A stretch of 31,338 bases of DNA from Dechloromonas sp. (GCA_017302355.1 JAFLDQ010000022.1:1-31338), one strand, 5' to 3'; shown: positions 8,838 to 17,956, numbered from the stretch's first letter. The notes: generated from the letters alone by a model not told the origin. Program-made: numbers and translations.

Positions 8838-9494
8838 ATGGACGACAAGATTCATCTCACCCGCCAGGACGACACCCTGCGTCATCGCGCCATCGCCCAG
8901 CGCACCCTGGCACAGGAAACCGTTTGCATCGGCATTCAGGTCACGCTGCTGGTCAGCGCCGCGCAGACCGACCAGGCCGCGCTGCAACGCGAGATCCGGC
9001 ATACCCTGGGCCGCTTCATCCCCGGCGTCGATTGGGTTTTCTCCACCCTGCGCCGGGAGCCCATCCCGGCCGTGGGTTTCGAGCAGATCAACGTCAAGGC
9101 CTCGGCGCGCATCCCGAGCGCCCAGAATTTCAATCTCGACAAGCGCGCGCGCCGGGCCAGCCACGAAGGGCTGACCTTGAGCCATGCCGAGGTCGACTAC
9201 CGCCTGCCGGTCAACCTGGTCAATCCGGTGGTCCATGATCTGCGGGGTGAAGTCGTCGGCACGGTGCTGCGCGATCTGGGTGACTACGAGCGGCAGACCG
9301 GCGGCAAGTGGCGGATCGGCGACATCGAGTTCGGCATGGGCGGGCGCAATGACGAATACACGGCCAAGGGCGCCCGGCGAGGTGCCGGCCATGAAGACCT
9401 GCTGGGCTCGGAGGGGGAAGGGTTGAGCGGAGCCGAGCGGATTTCGCTGGTCGCCGGATTCACGCCGCGCGTGCTGGCGGAGAACGGCAAATGA
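8838..9494 (+). CDS. Conserved-looking protein of unknown function, translationally coupled to metK, 218 aa
   Basis: ATG 8838 follows AGGAG at 8824-8828. The stop overlaps the metK start (ATGA, 9491-9494), so the two proteins are probably made together. I recognise no family. What can be seen: no signal peptide or membrane segment; a regular N-terminal half with alternating hydrophobic strands ([16 protein letters not shown]); a central block that looks constrained ([37 protein letters not shown], about 90-127); and a Gly-rich polar C-terminus ([19 protein letters not shown]). Codon use and GC match the neighbours, so it is a genuine gene. The tight link to an S-adenosylmethionine synthetase suggests a role connected with SAM supply or use; this is inference only. 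Confidence 0.7.
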   Translation: MDDKIHLTRQDDTLRHRAIAQRTLAQETVCIGIQVTLLVSAAQTDQAALQREIRHTLGRFIPGVDWVFSTLRREPIPAVGFEQINVKASARIPSAQNFNLDKRARRASHEGLTLSHAEVDYRLPVNLVNPVVHDLRGEVVGTVLRDLGDYERQTGGKWRIGDIEFGMGGRNDEYTAKGARRGAGHEDLLGSEGEGLSGAERISLVAGFTPRVLAENGK

Positions 9495-10687
9495 ACGGGA
9501 ACGACGGCAGGTCCTACCTCTTTACCTCGGAATCGGTTTCCGAAGGACATCCCGACAAGATTGCCGATCAGATCTCGGACGTGATCCTGGACGCCTTCCT
9601 GCGGCGCGATCCCGATTCCCGTGTCGCTTGCGAAACGGTGCTGGCCGATCAGTTCGTGCTGGTTGCCGGGGAGTTCCGAACGGCCGACCCGTCCGTGTTC
9701 GAGGCCGTGCGCCAGGATGCCGGACGCCTCGTCCGGCAGACCCTGCACGAGATTGGCTATACAAGTGTCGAAGACGGCATCGATCCGGATCAGTGCGAAA
9801 TCCGTATCGCCTTCAACCACCAGTCCGCGCACATCAGTCAGGGGGTCGATCGCGCCGACGGCCAACTGGGGGCCGGGGATCAGGGGCTGATGTTCGGCTA
9901 TGCCTGCGACGAGACGCCCGAATGGATGCCGCTGGCCATCAGTCTCGCCCATCGCCTGGTGCAAAGACAGGCGGCGTGCCGCAAGACCGGAGTTCTGCCG
10001 TGGCTGCGGCCCGATGCCAAGAGCCAGGTCAGTGTGCGCTATATCGATGACCAGCCCGTCGCTGTCGAAAAAGTGGTGCTGTCGACACAACATGCCCCGG
10101 AGATCGCCACCGACGCGCTGCGCGAGATCGTCCGGCGGGAGATCGTCGATCCGGTCATTCCGGCGGCGCTGCGCGGCGAGGGCTACGAGGTGCTGATCAA
10201 TCCCACGGGCCGCTTCGAGATCGGCGGTCCGCATGGCGATACGGGGCTGACCGGCCGTAAGATCATCGTCGATTCTTACGGCGGATCCTGCCCGCACGGC
10301 GGCGGGGCGTTCTCCGGCAAGGATCCGAGCAAGGTCGACCGGTCGGCGGCCTACATGGGGCGCTACGTGGCCAAGAACATCGTCGCCGCCGGGCTGGCAA
10401 GGCGGTGCACGGTGCAGCTTGCCTACGCCATCGGCGTTGTCTGGCCCGTCTCGGTGTTCATCGACACGCACGGCACCGGCGCCGTGCCGGACAGGATGCT
10501 GGAGGCGGTGGCCAGGGTGACTTTCGATCTGAGCCCGCGCGGCATCGTCGAGGAGCTCGAGCTTTGCCGGCCCATCTATCGCAATACGGCGGCCTACGGG
10601 CATTTTGGACGCGAGTTGCCCGAGTTTACCTGGGAGCGCACGGATCGCGCCGCTGCCCTGTGCGAAATGCTTGGGGCAGGGCGATGA
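9491..10687 (+). CDS. metK: S-adenosylmethionine synthetase (methionine adenosyltransferase), divergent copy, 398 aa
   Basis: It makes S-adenosylmethionine from methionine and ATP in the cytoplasm. All hallmark blocks are present: [14 protein letters not shown] (18-30, with the ATP/Mg-binding His20 and Asp22 equivalents), [12 protein letters not shown] (127-138), [21 protein letters not shown] (245-265) and [19 protein letters not shown] (270-288). The length is slightly above the usual ~385-390. Several positions differ from typical proteobacterial MetK, for example GVVWPVSV where GVAEPVSV is usual, and SCPHGGG before the P-loop-like segment. It sits in a two-gene unit with an unknown gene, with no ahcY or metF nearby and no SAM or SAH riboswitch that I can see. 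It may be a second, specialised metK rather than the housekeeping one. Confidence 0.92.
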   Translation: MNGNDGRSYLFTSESVSEGHPDKIADQISDVILDAFLRRDPDSRVACETVLADQFVLVAGEFRTADPSVFEAVRQDAGRLVRQTLHEIGYTSVEDGIDPDQCEIRIAFNHQSAHISQGVDRADGQLGAGDQGLMFGYACDETPEWMPLAISLAHRLVQRQAACRKTGVLPWLRPDAKSQVSVRYIDDQPVAVEKVVLSTQHAPEIATDALREIVRREIVDPVIPAALRGEGYEVLINPTGRFEIGGPHGDTGLTGRKIIVDSYGGSCPHGGGAFSGKDPSKVDRSAAYMGRYVAKNIVAAGLARRCTVQLAYAIGVVWPVSVFIDTHGTGAVPDRMLEAVARVTFDLSPRGIVEELELCRPIYRNTAAYGHFGRELPEFTWERTDRAAALCEMLGAGR

Positions 10688-10742
10688 ACTGCGCGAACAG
10701 CCGCGCTGCCGCACACGGGAGGCACTGATTTATTCCAGATTT

Positions 10743-10810
10743 GTCATTCCGGCGAAGGCCGGAATCCAGAAAAAAACAAGGCGCTGGACACCGGCTTTCG
10801 CCGGTGTGAC
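10743..10810. repeat. BIME-like pair of REP hairpins in inverse orientation
   Basis: Unit 1 (10743-10769) contains the near-perfect hairpin ATTCCGGCGAAGGCCGGAAT. Unit 2 (10784-10810) is its diverged reverse complement with the hairpin ACACCGGCTTTCGCCGGTGT. Both are bounded by GTC at the outer end and CCAG/CTGG at the inner end, separated by 14 A-rich bases. They lie 55 bases after the metK stop, a usual place for REP elements between a gene end and a convergent neighbour. Confidence 0.8.
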
Positions 10811-10947
10811 GAATAGATCAGTGTTTCCCTGGGGCTGGCGGAAGAGGCCATCGACGACGCCCCCGGAGTCGACCGCCTTCCAGGAGGGGCAAAAAGACGC
10901 CTCGGCTGAGGATTCCCGCAGCTGCGAACACCCGGTGTAGTGCCACA

Positions 10948-10968
10948 CGGCTTATCGGCCGGTTTTCC
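10948..10968 (+). repeat. Third copy of the rnpB 3' terminus (21 nt)
   Basis: CGGCTTATCGGCCGG plus TTTTCC differs by one base from the rnpB terminus at 227-247 and by two from 15968-15988. The sequence on both sides does not align well with either longer copy. It lies in the 330-base space between the convergent metK and permease genes, where I otherwise see only the REP pair. It may be a trace of integration at the rnpB 3' end. Confidence 0.6.
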
Positions 10969-11018
10969 AATTTTCTTTCCCGGTTGGCGACAGGCGGCGC
11001 GATCTGGCTTGCCGCGGA

Positions 11019-12217
11019 CTATTCGTGGCGCAAGGCGGCGATCGGGTCGAGTTGTGCGGCGCGGCGCGCCGGAACGTAGCCGAACAGGACGCCGATGGCC
11101 GCCGAGAAACCGAAGGCGGTGAGGTTGATGCCGGGATTGAACAGGAAAGGCATGTGCATCAGCGTCGACAACCCCAGGCAGGCGACGAAGGCAAGCGCGA
11201 CGCCGGCCAGGCCGCCGAATGCCGAGAGCACGACGGCCTCGATCAGGAACTGCAGCAGCACTTCGTGTTCGAGCGCGCCGATGGCCAGCCGGATGCCGAT
11301 CTCGCGCGTCCTTTCGGTCACCGACACCAGCATGATGTTCATGATGCCGATGCCGCCGACGAGCAGGCTGACCGCCGCCACCGCGCCGAGCAGCGCCGTC
11401 ATCGTGCCGATGGTGCCGGACAGCGTCTCGGCGATCTGCCTGGTGTCCATCACGTTGAAGTTGTCGTCGACATTGTCGGCCAGCTTGCGCCGCTCGCGCA
11501 GCAGGCTGCGCAGTTGCCCCATGGCCACGGTCGAATTGGCGGAATCCTTGAGCGACACCATCATGCTGCCGATGTCGAGCGTGCCGGTCAGCCGGCGCTG
11601 CACGGTGCGCAAGGGCATCAGCACCGTGTCGTCCTGATCCATTCCCATGCCGCCCTGGCCCTTGGCGGCGAGGAGGCCGATCACCTCGCAGTCGAAGGTC
11701 TTGATGCGGATGCTGTTGCCGAGCGGGCTCTGGTTGCCGAACAGCTCGCGCTTCACCGTGTTGCCGATGATGCACACGGCCTTGCCGGCGCGTTCCTCGT
11801 CGTCGCTGAACAGGCGCCCGGTCGCCAGCTTCCAGTTGCCGGCGACCAGATAGTCGTTGGTCGTGCCGTTGACCGTGGATGACCAGTTCTGTGTGCCGGC
11901 CACCAGCGTCACCGAGCTGCCGACCACCGGCGCCACCACCTTGAGGCCGTTGATCTGCTGCTGGATGGCCTCGACATCGGCGATCTTGAATTTGGGCGCC
12001 CCGGCACTGTCCCGTCCGGGGCCGAGCCGCTGGCCGGGCATCACCATCAAGAGGTTGCTGCCGAGGCTGGCGATCTGGTTGGCGACCATCTGCGTGGCGC
12101 CGTTGCCGAGCGTGACCATCGTGATGACCGCCGCCACGCCGATGACGATGCCGAGCACCGTCAGGAAGGAGCGCATCAGGTTGCGCCGGATCTCGCGCAG
12201 GGCAAGCAGCATGGCGT

Positions 12218-12227
<10 letters not shown>
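11019..12227 (-). CDS. MacB-like ABC transporter permease (MacB_PCD + FtsX), 402 aa
   Basis: This is the membrane subunit of a type VII (MacB/LolC-like) ABC transporter. From the chosen ATG 12227 the protein opens with MLLNAMLLALREIRRNLMRSFLTVLGIVIGVAAVITMV, the usual cytoplasmic helix and first membrane segment. A large periplasmic domain follows (about 45-270), then three C-terminal membrane segments with the FtsX pattern (LLGAVAAVSLLVGGIGIMNIMLVSVTERTREIGIRLAIGA; FLIEAVVLSAFGGLAGVALA; LTAFGFSAAIGVLFGYVPARRAAQLDPIAALRHE at the end). The start overlaps the ATPase gene by 10 bases. The frame stays open much further upstream, but that part reads as a shadow of the ATPase gene and is not protein-like. 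It works with the adjacent ATPase, adaptor and outer-membrane factor. Confidence 0.9.
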
Positions 12228-12949
<722 letters not shown>

Positions 12950-12954
12950 TTCTG

Positions 12955-12982
12955 CCTTCTTTTCGGGGTCGACCGCGACCGC
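12955..12982. repeat. Short copy of the rnpB downstream-flank motif
   Basis: TTTTCGGGGTCGACCGCGACC in the spacer between adaptor and ATPase genes matches the sequence just after both rnpB copies (266-285 and 16007-16026) with a single change. The preceding bases (TGCCTT) also resemble them (GGCCTT). Its meaning is unclear. Confidence 0.4.
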
Positions 12983-14275
12983 TCACTTTTTCGCCTCCTG
13001 GTACTCGGTAATCACCGCCATGCCGGCCTTCAGGTCGCCGCCGAGAATCTCGGTCTGCCGGCCGTTGCTGACGCCGGTCTTGACCGCGACCGCTTGCGGA
13101 CCCTGCTCGTCCAGCACCCAGACGCGCGCCTCGTCGCCTTTTGCGGCACTCGCGGGCGGACGCTTCCTGGCATCCGGCGGGGGGCCGGGAATCAGCCTGG
13201 AGACCAGACTCCGTTTCGGCGCTGCGTTCGCGGTCGGCGGCGTGAAACGCAGCGCGGCATTGGGCACCAGCAACGCGTTCGCGCGCTCGGCGGTGACGAT
13301 GCTCGCCGTCGCCGTCATGCCCGGGCGCAAGGCCAGGTCGTCGTTGCCGACCTGCAGGATGGTCTTGTAGGTCACCACGTTGTCGGTCGTCGTCGACCCG
13401 AGGCCGACGCGCTGGATGGTCGCCGGGAACTTGCGGCCCGGCCAGGCCGACACCGTGAAGGTCGCTTTCTGGCCGTTCACGACGTTGGCCACGTCGGCTT
13501 CGTCGACCTTGACCTGCAGTTCCATCTTGGCCAGATCCTCGGCCAGCACGAACAGCACCGGCGTCGTCATCTGCGCCGCCACCGTCTGCCCCGGCTCGAC
13601 CTTGCGCGTCAGCACCACGCCGTTCACCGGCGAGCGGATGATCGCCTTGCCGAGATTGGTCTCGTCGGTCTTCAGCGTTGCCCTGGCCTGGATCACGTCG
13701 GCGCGGGCGCCCGCTTCGTCGGCCACGGCGCGTTGCAGCGCCGCTTCCTGGGTTTCCAGCTCGGTCCTGGCCGGCACCTTGCCGCCCGAGAGTTTGGCGA
13801 CGTGGCGCATCCGGCGCAACGAAGCGCGCGCCTCGGCGACCGTGGCCTGCTTCTGCATCACCGCCGCCTCGGCGGCCGCCAGCGCCGCCCGCGATTTGTC
13901 CACGGAATCCTTCAGCTTGGCCGTGTCCAGTTCGGCCAGCAACTGGCCTTTCTTGACCACGTCGTTTTCCTGCACCAGCACGGTGGCCAGGGTGCCGGAA
14001 AGCTCGCTGCCGACATCGACCGATTTGGTCGGCTGCAAGGTGCCGCTGGCCGAGGCGGTGACCAGCAGCTTGCCGAGCGTTGCGTCTTCGGTGATGAATT
14101 GGCCCGTCGTTCCGTTGCCGCCGCCGGAAAACAGCGCAACGCCCAGGAGCAGCGTGGCGAGGACGCCGCCGATCAGCAGCCAGCGCCGCCTGGCGTTGCC
14201 GTCGCCGCCTTTGCCGGCTGCGTTCAGCAGGCCGCGCAGGGCCTCGGTGGAATGGTTGTCCGGGGTCTGGGTCAT
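12983..14275 (-). CDS. MacA-like periplasmic adaptor (HlyD/membrane-fusion family), 430 aa
   Basis: This inner-membrane-anchored periplasmic protein bridges the ABC permease and the outer-membrane channel. One membrane anchor lies at about residues 30-48 (RRRWLLIGGVLATLLLGVALF). Next come a barrel strand, the first half of the lipoyl domain (VGSELSGTLATVLVQENDVVKKGQLLAELD), an Ala-rich coiled-coil hairpin (about 110-190), the second lipoyl half (IIRSPVNGVVLTRKVEPGQTVAAQ) and the beta-barrel and membrane-proximal domains. A Pro/Lys-rich insert (about 345-365: PKRSLVSRLIPGPPPDARKRPP) interrupts the C-terminal part and is longer than in MacA. ATG 14275 overlaps the stop of the upstream outer-membrane gene (ATGA). 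Confidence 0.92.
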   Translation of the reverse strand: MTQTPDNHSTEALRGLLNAAGKGGDGNARRRWLLIGGVLATLLLGVALFSGGGNGTTGQFITEDATLGKLLVTASASGTLQPTKSVDVGSELSGTLATVLVQENDVVKKGQLLAELDTAKLKDSVDKSRAALAAAEAAVMQKQATVAEARASLRRMRHVAKLSGGKVPARTELETQEAALQRAVADEAGARADVIQARATLKTDETNLGKAIIRSPVNGVVLTRKVEPGQTVAAQMTTPVLFVLAEDLAKMELQVKVDEADVANVVNGQKATFTVSAWPGRKFPATIQRVGLGSTTTDNVVTYKTILQVGNDDLALRPGMTATASIVTAERANALLVPNAALRFTPPTANAAPKRSLVSRLIPGPPPDARKRPPASAAKGDEARVWVLDEQGPQAVAVKTGVSNGRQTEILGGDLKAGMAVITEYQEAKK

Positions 14276-15726
14276 GATGGCTTGCCTTGTGCGTTGTCGT
14301 CGGTGGCGACCGCCCGTTCCCAGCCGCCGCCGAGCGTCTTGTAGAGCGTGATCAGGCTGGTCAGCACGGCCGACTGCGCGGTCGACAGGTTGTCTTCGGC
14401 CGTCAGGCGGGTCCGTTGGGTGTCGAGCACCTTCTGGAAGTCGGCGAGACCGGATTCGTATTGCATCTGCGAGAGCTGGGCGGCATTGCGCGCAGCGTCC
14501 GCCGCCGCCTGTCGCGCAGCGAGCCGGTCACGCGCGACGGCGTGCGCCTTGAGGGCGTTCTCGACCTCCTCCAGCGCCGTCAGGATGCTGCTTTCGTAGG
14601 CAATCAGCGCCTGTTCCTGCACCGCGCTCTGGATGTCGACCGCGCTGCGCAGGCGGCCGCCGTCGAAAATGGTCGCCGCCAGCGAGGCGGCCGTCGCCGA
14701 CGCCACCGCACCGGCGCCGCTCAGCGCGCCGAAGGAAAAGGCTTCCCAGCCGAACGAGCCGCTCAGCGACAGGCTCGGATAGCGCGCCGCCATCTTCTGG
14801 CCGACCCGGGCCGTTTCCGCCGCCAGCGTGCGCTCGGCGGCGATCAGGTCGGGACGCTGCAGCAGGATGTCGGCGGGGATGCCGCTGGCAACGCCCGCCG
14901 GCACGGCGGGCAGCGGCTCGTAGGCGCCCAGTTCGGCGTGGAGCGTGCCGGGGTGGCGGCCGAGCAGCACGGCCAGGCGGTTTTCCGCCTGATAGGCGCC
15001 GACCTCCAGATCGGGGATCGTCGCCCGCGTCTGCTCGTGATTGGCGCGCGCCTGCTCGACATCGATGCTGCTCGCCAGCCCGGCCTGATTGCGCCACTCG
15101 ACGATCTGCAAGGTTTCACCCTGGCTGCCCAGGTTTTCGGCGGCGATCGCCAGACGCCGCTGATAGCCGCGCAACTCGACGTAATTGAGGGCCACTTCGG
15201 CGACCAGCGAGATGCGGGTGTTGTGCAGACTTGCCGCGCTGGCCGCCTGATCGGCCGTCGCCGCCTCGACGCCGCGGCGGGTGCCGCCGAACAGGTCGAT
15301 CTCCCAACTGGCGTCGAAGCCGGCGCTATAGGTCGTGCCCACGTAATTCGGGTTGATGACCTCGGCCTGTCTGTTGCTGCTGGCGCCGGTCGACGCCGCG
15401 ACGGTCGGGAAATAGCCGCCGATTGCCTGGTTCCGGCTGGCCCGCGCCTGCCGCAAGCGCGCCTGCGCCGCCTTGAGATCGAGGCTGCCGCTCAACGCCT
15501 CGGCGATCAGCCGGGTCAGCAGGGGATCGTCGATCTGTCGCCACCAGCGAGAAAGGTCTTCGCGCTCGTTGCCGGCCGGCGTCCCGGCCTGCCAGGCAGT
15601 TGGCATCGGAGGATCGGGTTTCTGGTAGTCCGGCCCCACGGACGGAAAGCTCGAACAGCCGCCAAGCATCGCCAGCGCCAGACCCAGAGCCGCCAACCGC
15701 GCACGGCCGGAATGTCTTGAAGTCAT
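14272..15726 (-). CDS. Outer-membrane efflux lipoprotein of the NodT/OprM type, 484 aa
   Basis: This is a trimeric outer-membrane channel for drug or metabolite export. The chosen ATG 15726 gives a clean lipoprotein signal with lipobox LGGC (Cys24); the frame is open 47 codons further upstream, but that part lacks a signal-peptide character. After the family start VGPDYQKPDPPMPTAW come two repeated outer-membrane-factor domains with long Ala/Gln-rich helices and motifs such as YSAGFDASWEIDLFGG, LLGRHPG, ILLQRPDLIAAERTLAAETARVGQKMAARYPSLSLSGSFG and the closing LYKTLGGGWE. It is the first gene of the minus-strand operon that continues with the adaptor, ATPase and permease, so it probably serves that pump. 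Confidence 0.93.
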   Translation of the reverse strand: MTSRHSGRARLAALGLALAMLGGCSSFPSVGPDYQKPDPPMPTAWQAGTPAGNEREDLSRWWRQIDDPLLTRLIAEALSGSLDLKAAQARLRQARASRNQAIGGYFPTVAASTGASSNRQAEVINPNYVGTTYSAGFDASWEIDLFGGTRRGVEAATADQAASAASLHNTRISLVAEVALNYVELRGYQRRLAIAAENLGSQGETLQIVEWRNQAGLASSIDVEQARANHEQTRATIPDLEVGAYQAENRLAVLLGRHPGTLHAELGAYEPLPAVPAGVASGIPADILLQRPDLIAAERTLAAETARVGQKMAARYPSLSLSGSFGWEAFSFGALSGAGAVASATAASLAATIFDGGRLRSAVDIQSAVQEQALIAYESSILTALEEVENALKAHAVARDRLAARQAAADAARNAAQLSQMQYESGLADFQKVLDTQRTRLTAEDNLSTAQSAVLTSLITLYKTLGGGWERAVATDDNAQGKPS

Positions 15727-15758
15727 GGCGCGATTGTCCCATGAGGCTTTGTAAGACG

Positions 15759-15771
15759 ATGTTCGGGACAT
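15759..15771. promoter_or_regulatory. Possible operator in front of the ABC efflux operon
   Basis: ATGT-TCGGG-ACAT is a small inverted repeat 33 bases upstream of the first operon gene, near a second weak hairpin (CCGG, GTAAAA, CCGG at 78-91 of the 15700 block). A regulator-binding site is possible; no promoter hexamers could be fixed with confidence. Confidence 0.2.
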
Positions 15772-15823
15772 GTTAATCCGGGTAAAACCGGGCCATGCGC
15801 TCGCATTGATGTCCTCGGCGGGT

Positions 15824-16034
15824 GGCACGGTAGACCTGATCCGGAGCAAGATCAAGTAGGGAAGCATGGGCGCGGCCCGCTCTGCTTCCGGGTAGGTTGC
15901 TTGAGCCTGCCGGTGAGAGCAGGCTTAGAGGAACGCTTGCCGAACCCGGCAAGGGGGGAAGAGAACCCGGCTTATCGGCCGGCCTTCCATCTGATTTTTA
16001 GCCTTTTTTCGGGGTCGACCGCAACCGGCGGATG
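15824..16034 (+). pseudogene. Decayed partial copy of rnpB (3' end) with downstream flank
   Basis: This is the second copy of the direct repeat at 84-294. It starts within the RNase P core (GGCACGG, then ATCCGGAGCAAGA) and lacks all of the 5' half. Conserved bases have changed: AGAGGAACGCTTGCCG instead of AGAGGAATGATTGCCG, and AGAGAACCC in place of the near-universal ACAGAACCC. It therefore cannot act as RNase P RNA. It ends with the same T-tracts and GGGGTCGACCGCAACCGG flank as copy 1. Together with the rnpB gene it brackets about 15.6 kb of accessory-looking DNA. Confidence 0.85.
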
Positions 16035-16061
16035 GAAAGTCACGTGCAATGTGTGCAATGT

Positions 16062-16077
16062 GCAAGACCTGACCCCG
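16062..16077 (-). repeat. REP/MITE-like arm, inverse copy
   Basis: GCAAGACCTGACCCCG is the reverse complement of the left arm at 5324-5339. It lies 28 bases beyond the rnpB remnant, much as the similar arm at 321-337 lies 27 bases beyond copy 1, but in opposite orientation. The rest of 16035-16238 is AT-richer than the surroundings, with no gene I can support. Confidence 0.45.
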
Positions 16078-16238
16078 TTGTGCGAACCGTGATCTGACCT
16101 CGGTTTTGCATTTCATTGCCACACAGCCAGTTTTTGGATGACAATTCCATCTAATTTGGGGTCGGTTTAAATGCACCTGTTCTCGGACGCTTGCGCTGGG
16201 CCGAGCAGTTTTCAACTATGAAAAAAAGGGAAGTGACA

Positions 16239-16565
16239 ATGCTAAGAAAACGTGCCTTGGTTGCCGTTTGTCTTGTGCTGACGGCTTGTGCGGTACCTGT
16301 AAAGCAAATGCAAGCTGTTGGTGGCAGTCGTGCCGACGGCACCATAAAAATGGCTTACGAATATGGGCGGTTTGAACAGCCGCAGGTGAACATTGGGCAA
16401 GGAGCTGCGGTAGCGAAAGGACGATGTGCGGCTTGGGGGTACACCGGAGCTGAACCGTTTGGTGGTCAAACAAAAGAGTGCGTCTTGTACTCCAACTCAA
16501 CGTGCGAGCGCTTCAAAGTGATTACGGAGTATCAGTGCACAGGTACTCCGCCAAGTTCCAGATAA
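16239..16565 (+). CDS. YecR-like lipoprotein, 108 aa
   Basis: ATG 16239 follows AAGGGAAG at good spacing and gives a lipoprotein signal (MLRKRALVAVCLVLTAC, Cys17 in LTAC). In-frame ATGs at 16218 and 16191 would place charged residues before it. The mature part has the YecR-family pattern: GGSRADGTIKMAYEYGRFEQPQV, then RCAAWGYTGAEPFGGQTKEC and a C-terminal Tyr-Gln-Cys (EYQC). Four spaced cysteines in the second half could form disulfides. Relatives are small envelope lipoproteins of unclear function, some controlled with flagellar genes; no flagellar gene is nearby. Base composition is lower in GC than the flanking genes, suggesting acquisition from elsewhere. Confidence 0.8.
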   Translation: MLRKRALVAVCLVLTACAVPVKQMQAVGGSRADGTIKMAYEYGRFEQPQVNIGQGAAVAKGRCAAWGYTGAEPFGGQTKECVLYSNSTCERFKVITEYQCTGTPPSSR

Positions 16566-16613
16566 GATGCAAAGCCGTTACTCGGATTTTGCGTTGCGTG
16601 CGCACAATCGCAT

Positions 16614-16647
16614 GGCGTAAGCGAACATGCCTCGTTCTTGTTACGCC
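16614..16647. terminator. Inverted repeat between the lipoprotein and the methyltransferase
   Basis: GGCGTAA at 16614-16620 pairs with TTACGCC at 16641-16647; inside, GAAC pairs with GTTC. It could stop transcription from the lipoprotein gene or lie in the leader of the methyltransferase, whose ATG is three bases further on. No T-run follows. Confidence 0.3.
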
Positions 16648-16649
16648 GC

Positions 16650-17798
16650 ATGATCACCACCCCATATCCCGTCATCCGCTGGCAGGAAGCCGGCGTCGAA
16701 CAGGTCGCCCGCTGGCGTTCCGAGGCCGGGGTGGCGGCGCCGGAAGCGGTCGTCGTCGCCGATGACACGCTGAAGGCCGACGCGGCTTGCCGGCTGGCGG
16801 CGCAGGGGACGGCGATTCTCTGGCGCGGGGATTACCAGAATGCGCGCAACCTGTTGCAGGCGCTGGCGCGGCGGGTGGATCGGGCGCCGCGTGAGGGGGC
16901 GCGGAAGAAGCCGGCGACGCCGGCCGAGGCTTTTCACCGGCATCGCGAGGCGCAGGGGCGGCGAGCGGCGATCCTCGGCCGCCTGCTGGTGCCGCTGACC
17001 GCCGACTACCGCATACCCTTGCGGCGCGGGCAGGAGGTCGCGGCAGCCTGTCTGGAGGCTCTGGGGCCGGGCGGCGAGGATTCGCTGATTTCGCTGCGCG
17101 GCCTGCTGGCGCTGGTCAGCGCGCACGAGTGGCGCAAGAAGGGGATTCCGGTGCCGGCGGTCGAAGGGCGGATTTACCCGCATTTCGGCGTCTTTTCGCC
17201 GGTGCGCGGCGAGTATGTCGGGCTGGTGGCGAAGGCGCCGCTGCCTGCGGATTGCGAGCTGGCTTTCGACATCGGCGCCGGCACCGGCATCCTGGCCGCC
17301 GTACTGGCGCGGCGCGGCATCGGGCGCGTGGTCGCCACCGACCAGGATCCGCGGGCGCTCGCATGCGCCACGGAAAATGCCCGAAATCTCGGGTTGACCG
17401 CAGCGATCGAGGTCATCGCCGCCGATCTTTTTCCCGATGGCCGGGCGCCGCTGGTCGTGTGCAACCCGCCGTGGGTGCCGGCGCAGCCGAGTTCGCCGAT
17501 CGAGTTCGCCATCTATGACCCGGATTCGCGCATGCTGCGTGGTTTCCTCGGCGGGCTGGCGGCGCATCTGGCGCCGGGCGGCGAGGGCTGGCTGATTATT
17601 TCCGACCTCGCCGAGCATCTCGGCCTGCGTTCGCGCGACGAGTTGCTCGGCTGGATCGCGGCGGGCGGCTTGCAGGTCCTTGGCCGGATCGACACGCGGC
17701 CCCGCCATCCGAGGAGCCGCGACGCCAGCGACCCGCTGCACGCCGCGCGGGCGGCGGAAGTTACCTCGCTGTGGCGGTTGGGCCCGGGCGGCCAGTAG
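16650..17798 (+). CDS. Class I SAM-dependent methyltransferase, PrmC/HemK-like (NPPW motif), 382 aa
   Basis: The SAM-binding motif I is AFDIGAGTGILAAVLARRG (Asp207 region), motif II is VVATDQDPRAL, and the catalytic signature is VCNPPWVPAQP (about 272-275). The (N/D)PP(Y/F/W) motif marks methyltransferases acting on amide or ring nitrogens, such as PrmC on glutamine of release factors. An N-terminal domain of ~190 residues precedes the catalytic fold, longer than in PrmC, with YPHFGVFSPVRGEYVGLV just before motif I. The target is not known. ATG 16650 (MITTPYP) is preferred; a TTG at 16638 is in frame. Codon use fits the high-GC host. Confidence 0.85.
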   Translation: MITTPYPVIRWQEAGVEQVARWRSEAGVAAPEAVVVADDTLKADAACRLAAQGTAILWRGDYQNARNLLQALARRVDRAPREGARKKPATPAEAFHRHREAQGRRAAILGRLLVPLTADYRIPLRRGQEVAAACLEALGPGGEDSLISLRGLLALVSAHEWRKKGIPVPAVEGRIYPHFGVFSPVRGEYVGLVAKAPLPADCELAFDIGAGTGILAAVLARRGIGRVVATDQDPRALACATENARNLGLTAAIEVIAADLFPDGRAPLVVCNPPWVPAQPSSPIEFAIYDPDSRMLRGFLGGLAAHLAPGGEGWLIISDLAEHLGLRSRDELLGWIAAGGLQVLGRIDTRPRHPRSRDASDPLHAARAAEVTSLWRLGPGGQ

Positions 17799-17920
17799 AT
17801 CGGAACTGGCTGGTCCGGCCGATGACGAAGCAGACCGCCAGGGAGCGACTAGCCAGGGAAGGTCTCGGTTATCGCGGTGGCCCAAGGCCGGACCGCGAGG
17901 CTCGCCGCCGGATGCCGTTC

Positions 17921-17950
17921 TTGCCAACGTTTTGCCAATCCGCCTAGACT
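17921..17950 (+). promoter_or_regulatory. Candidate promoter of the ParD-like gene, possibly leaderless
   Basis: TTGCCA (17921-17926) and TAGACT (17945-17950) are separated by 18 bases. The ATG of the small gene starts six bases after the -10 hexamer, so transcription would begin at or next to the start codon. No Shine-Dalgarno sequence is present, consistent with a leaderless message. Confidence 0.4.
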
Positions 17951-17956
17951 TGCGGC

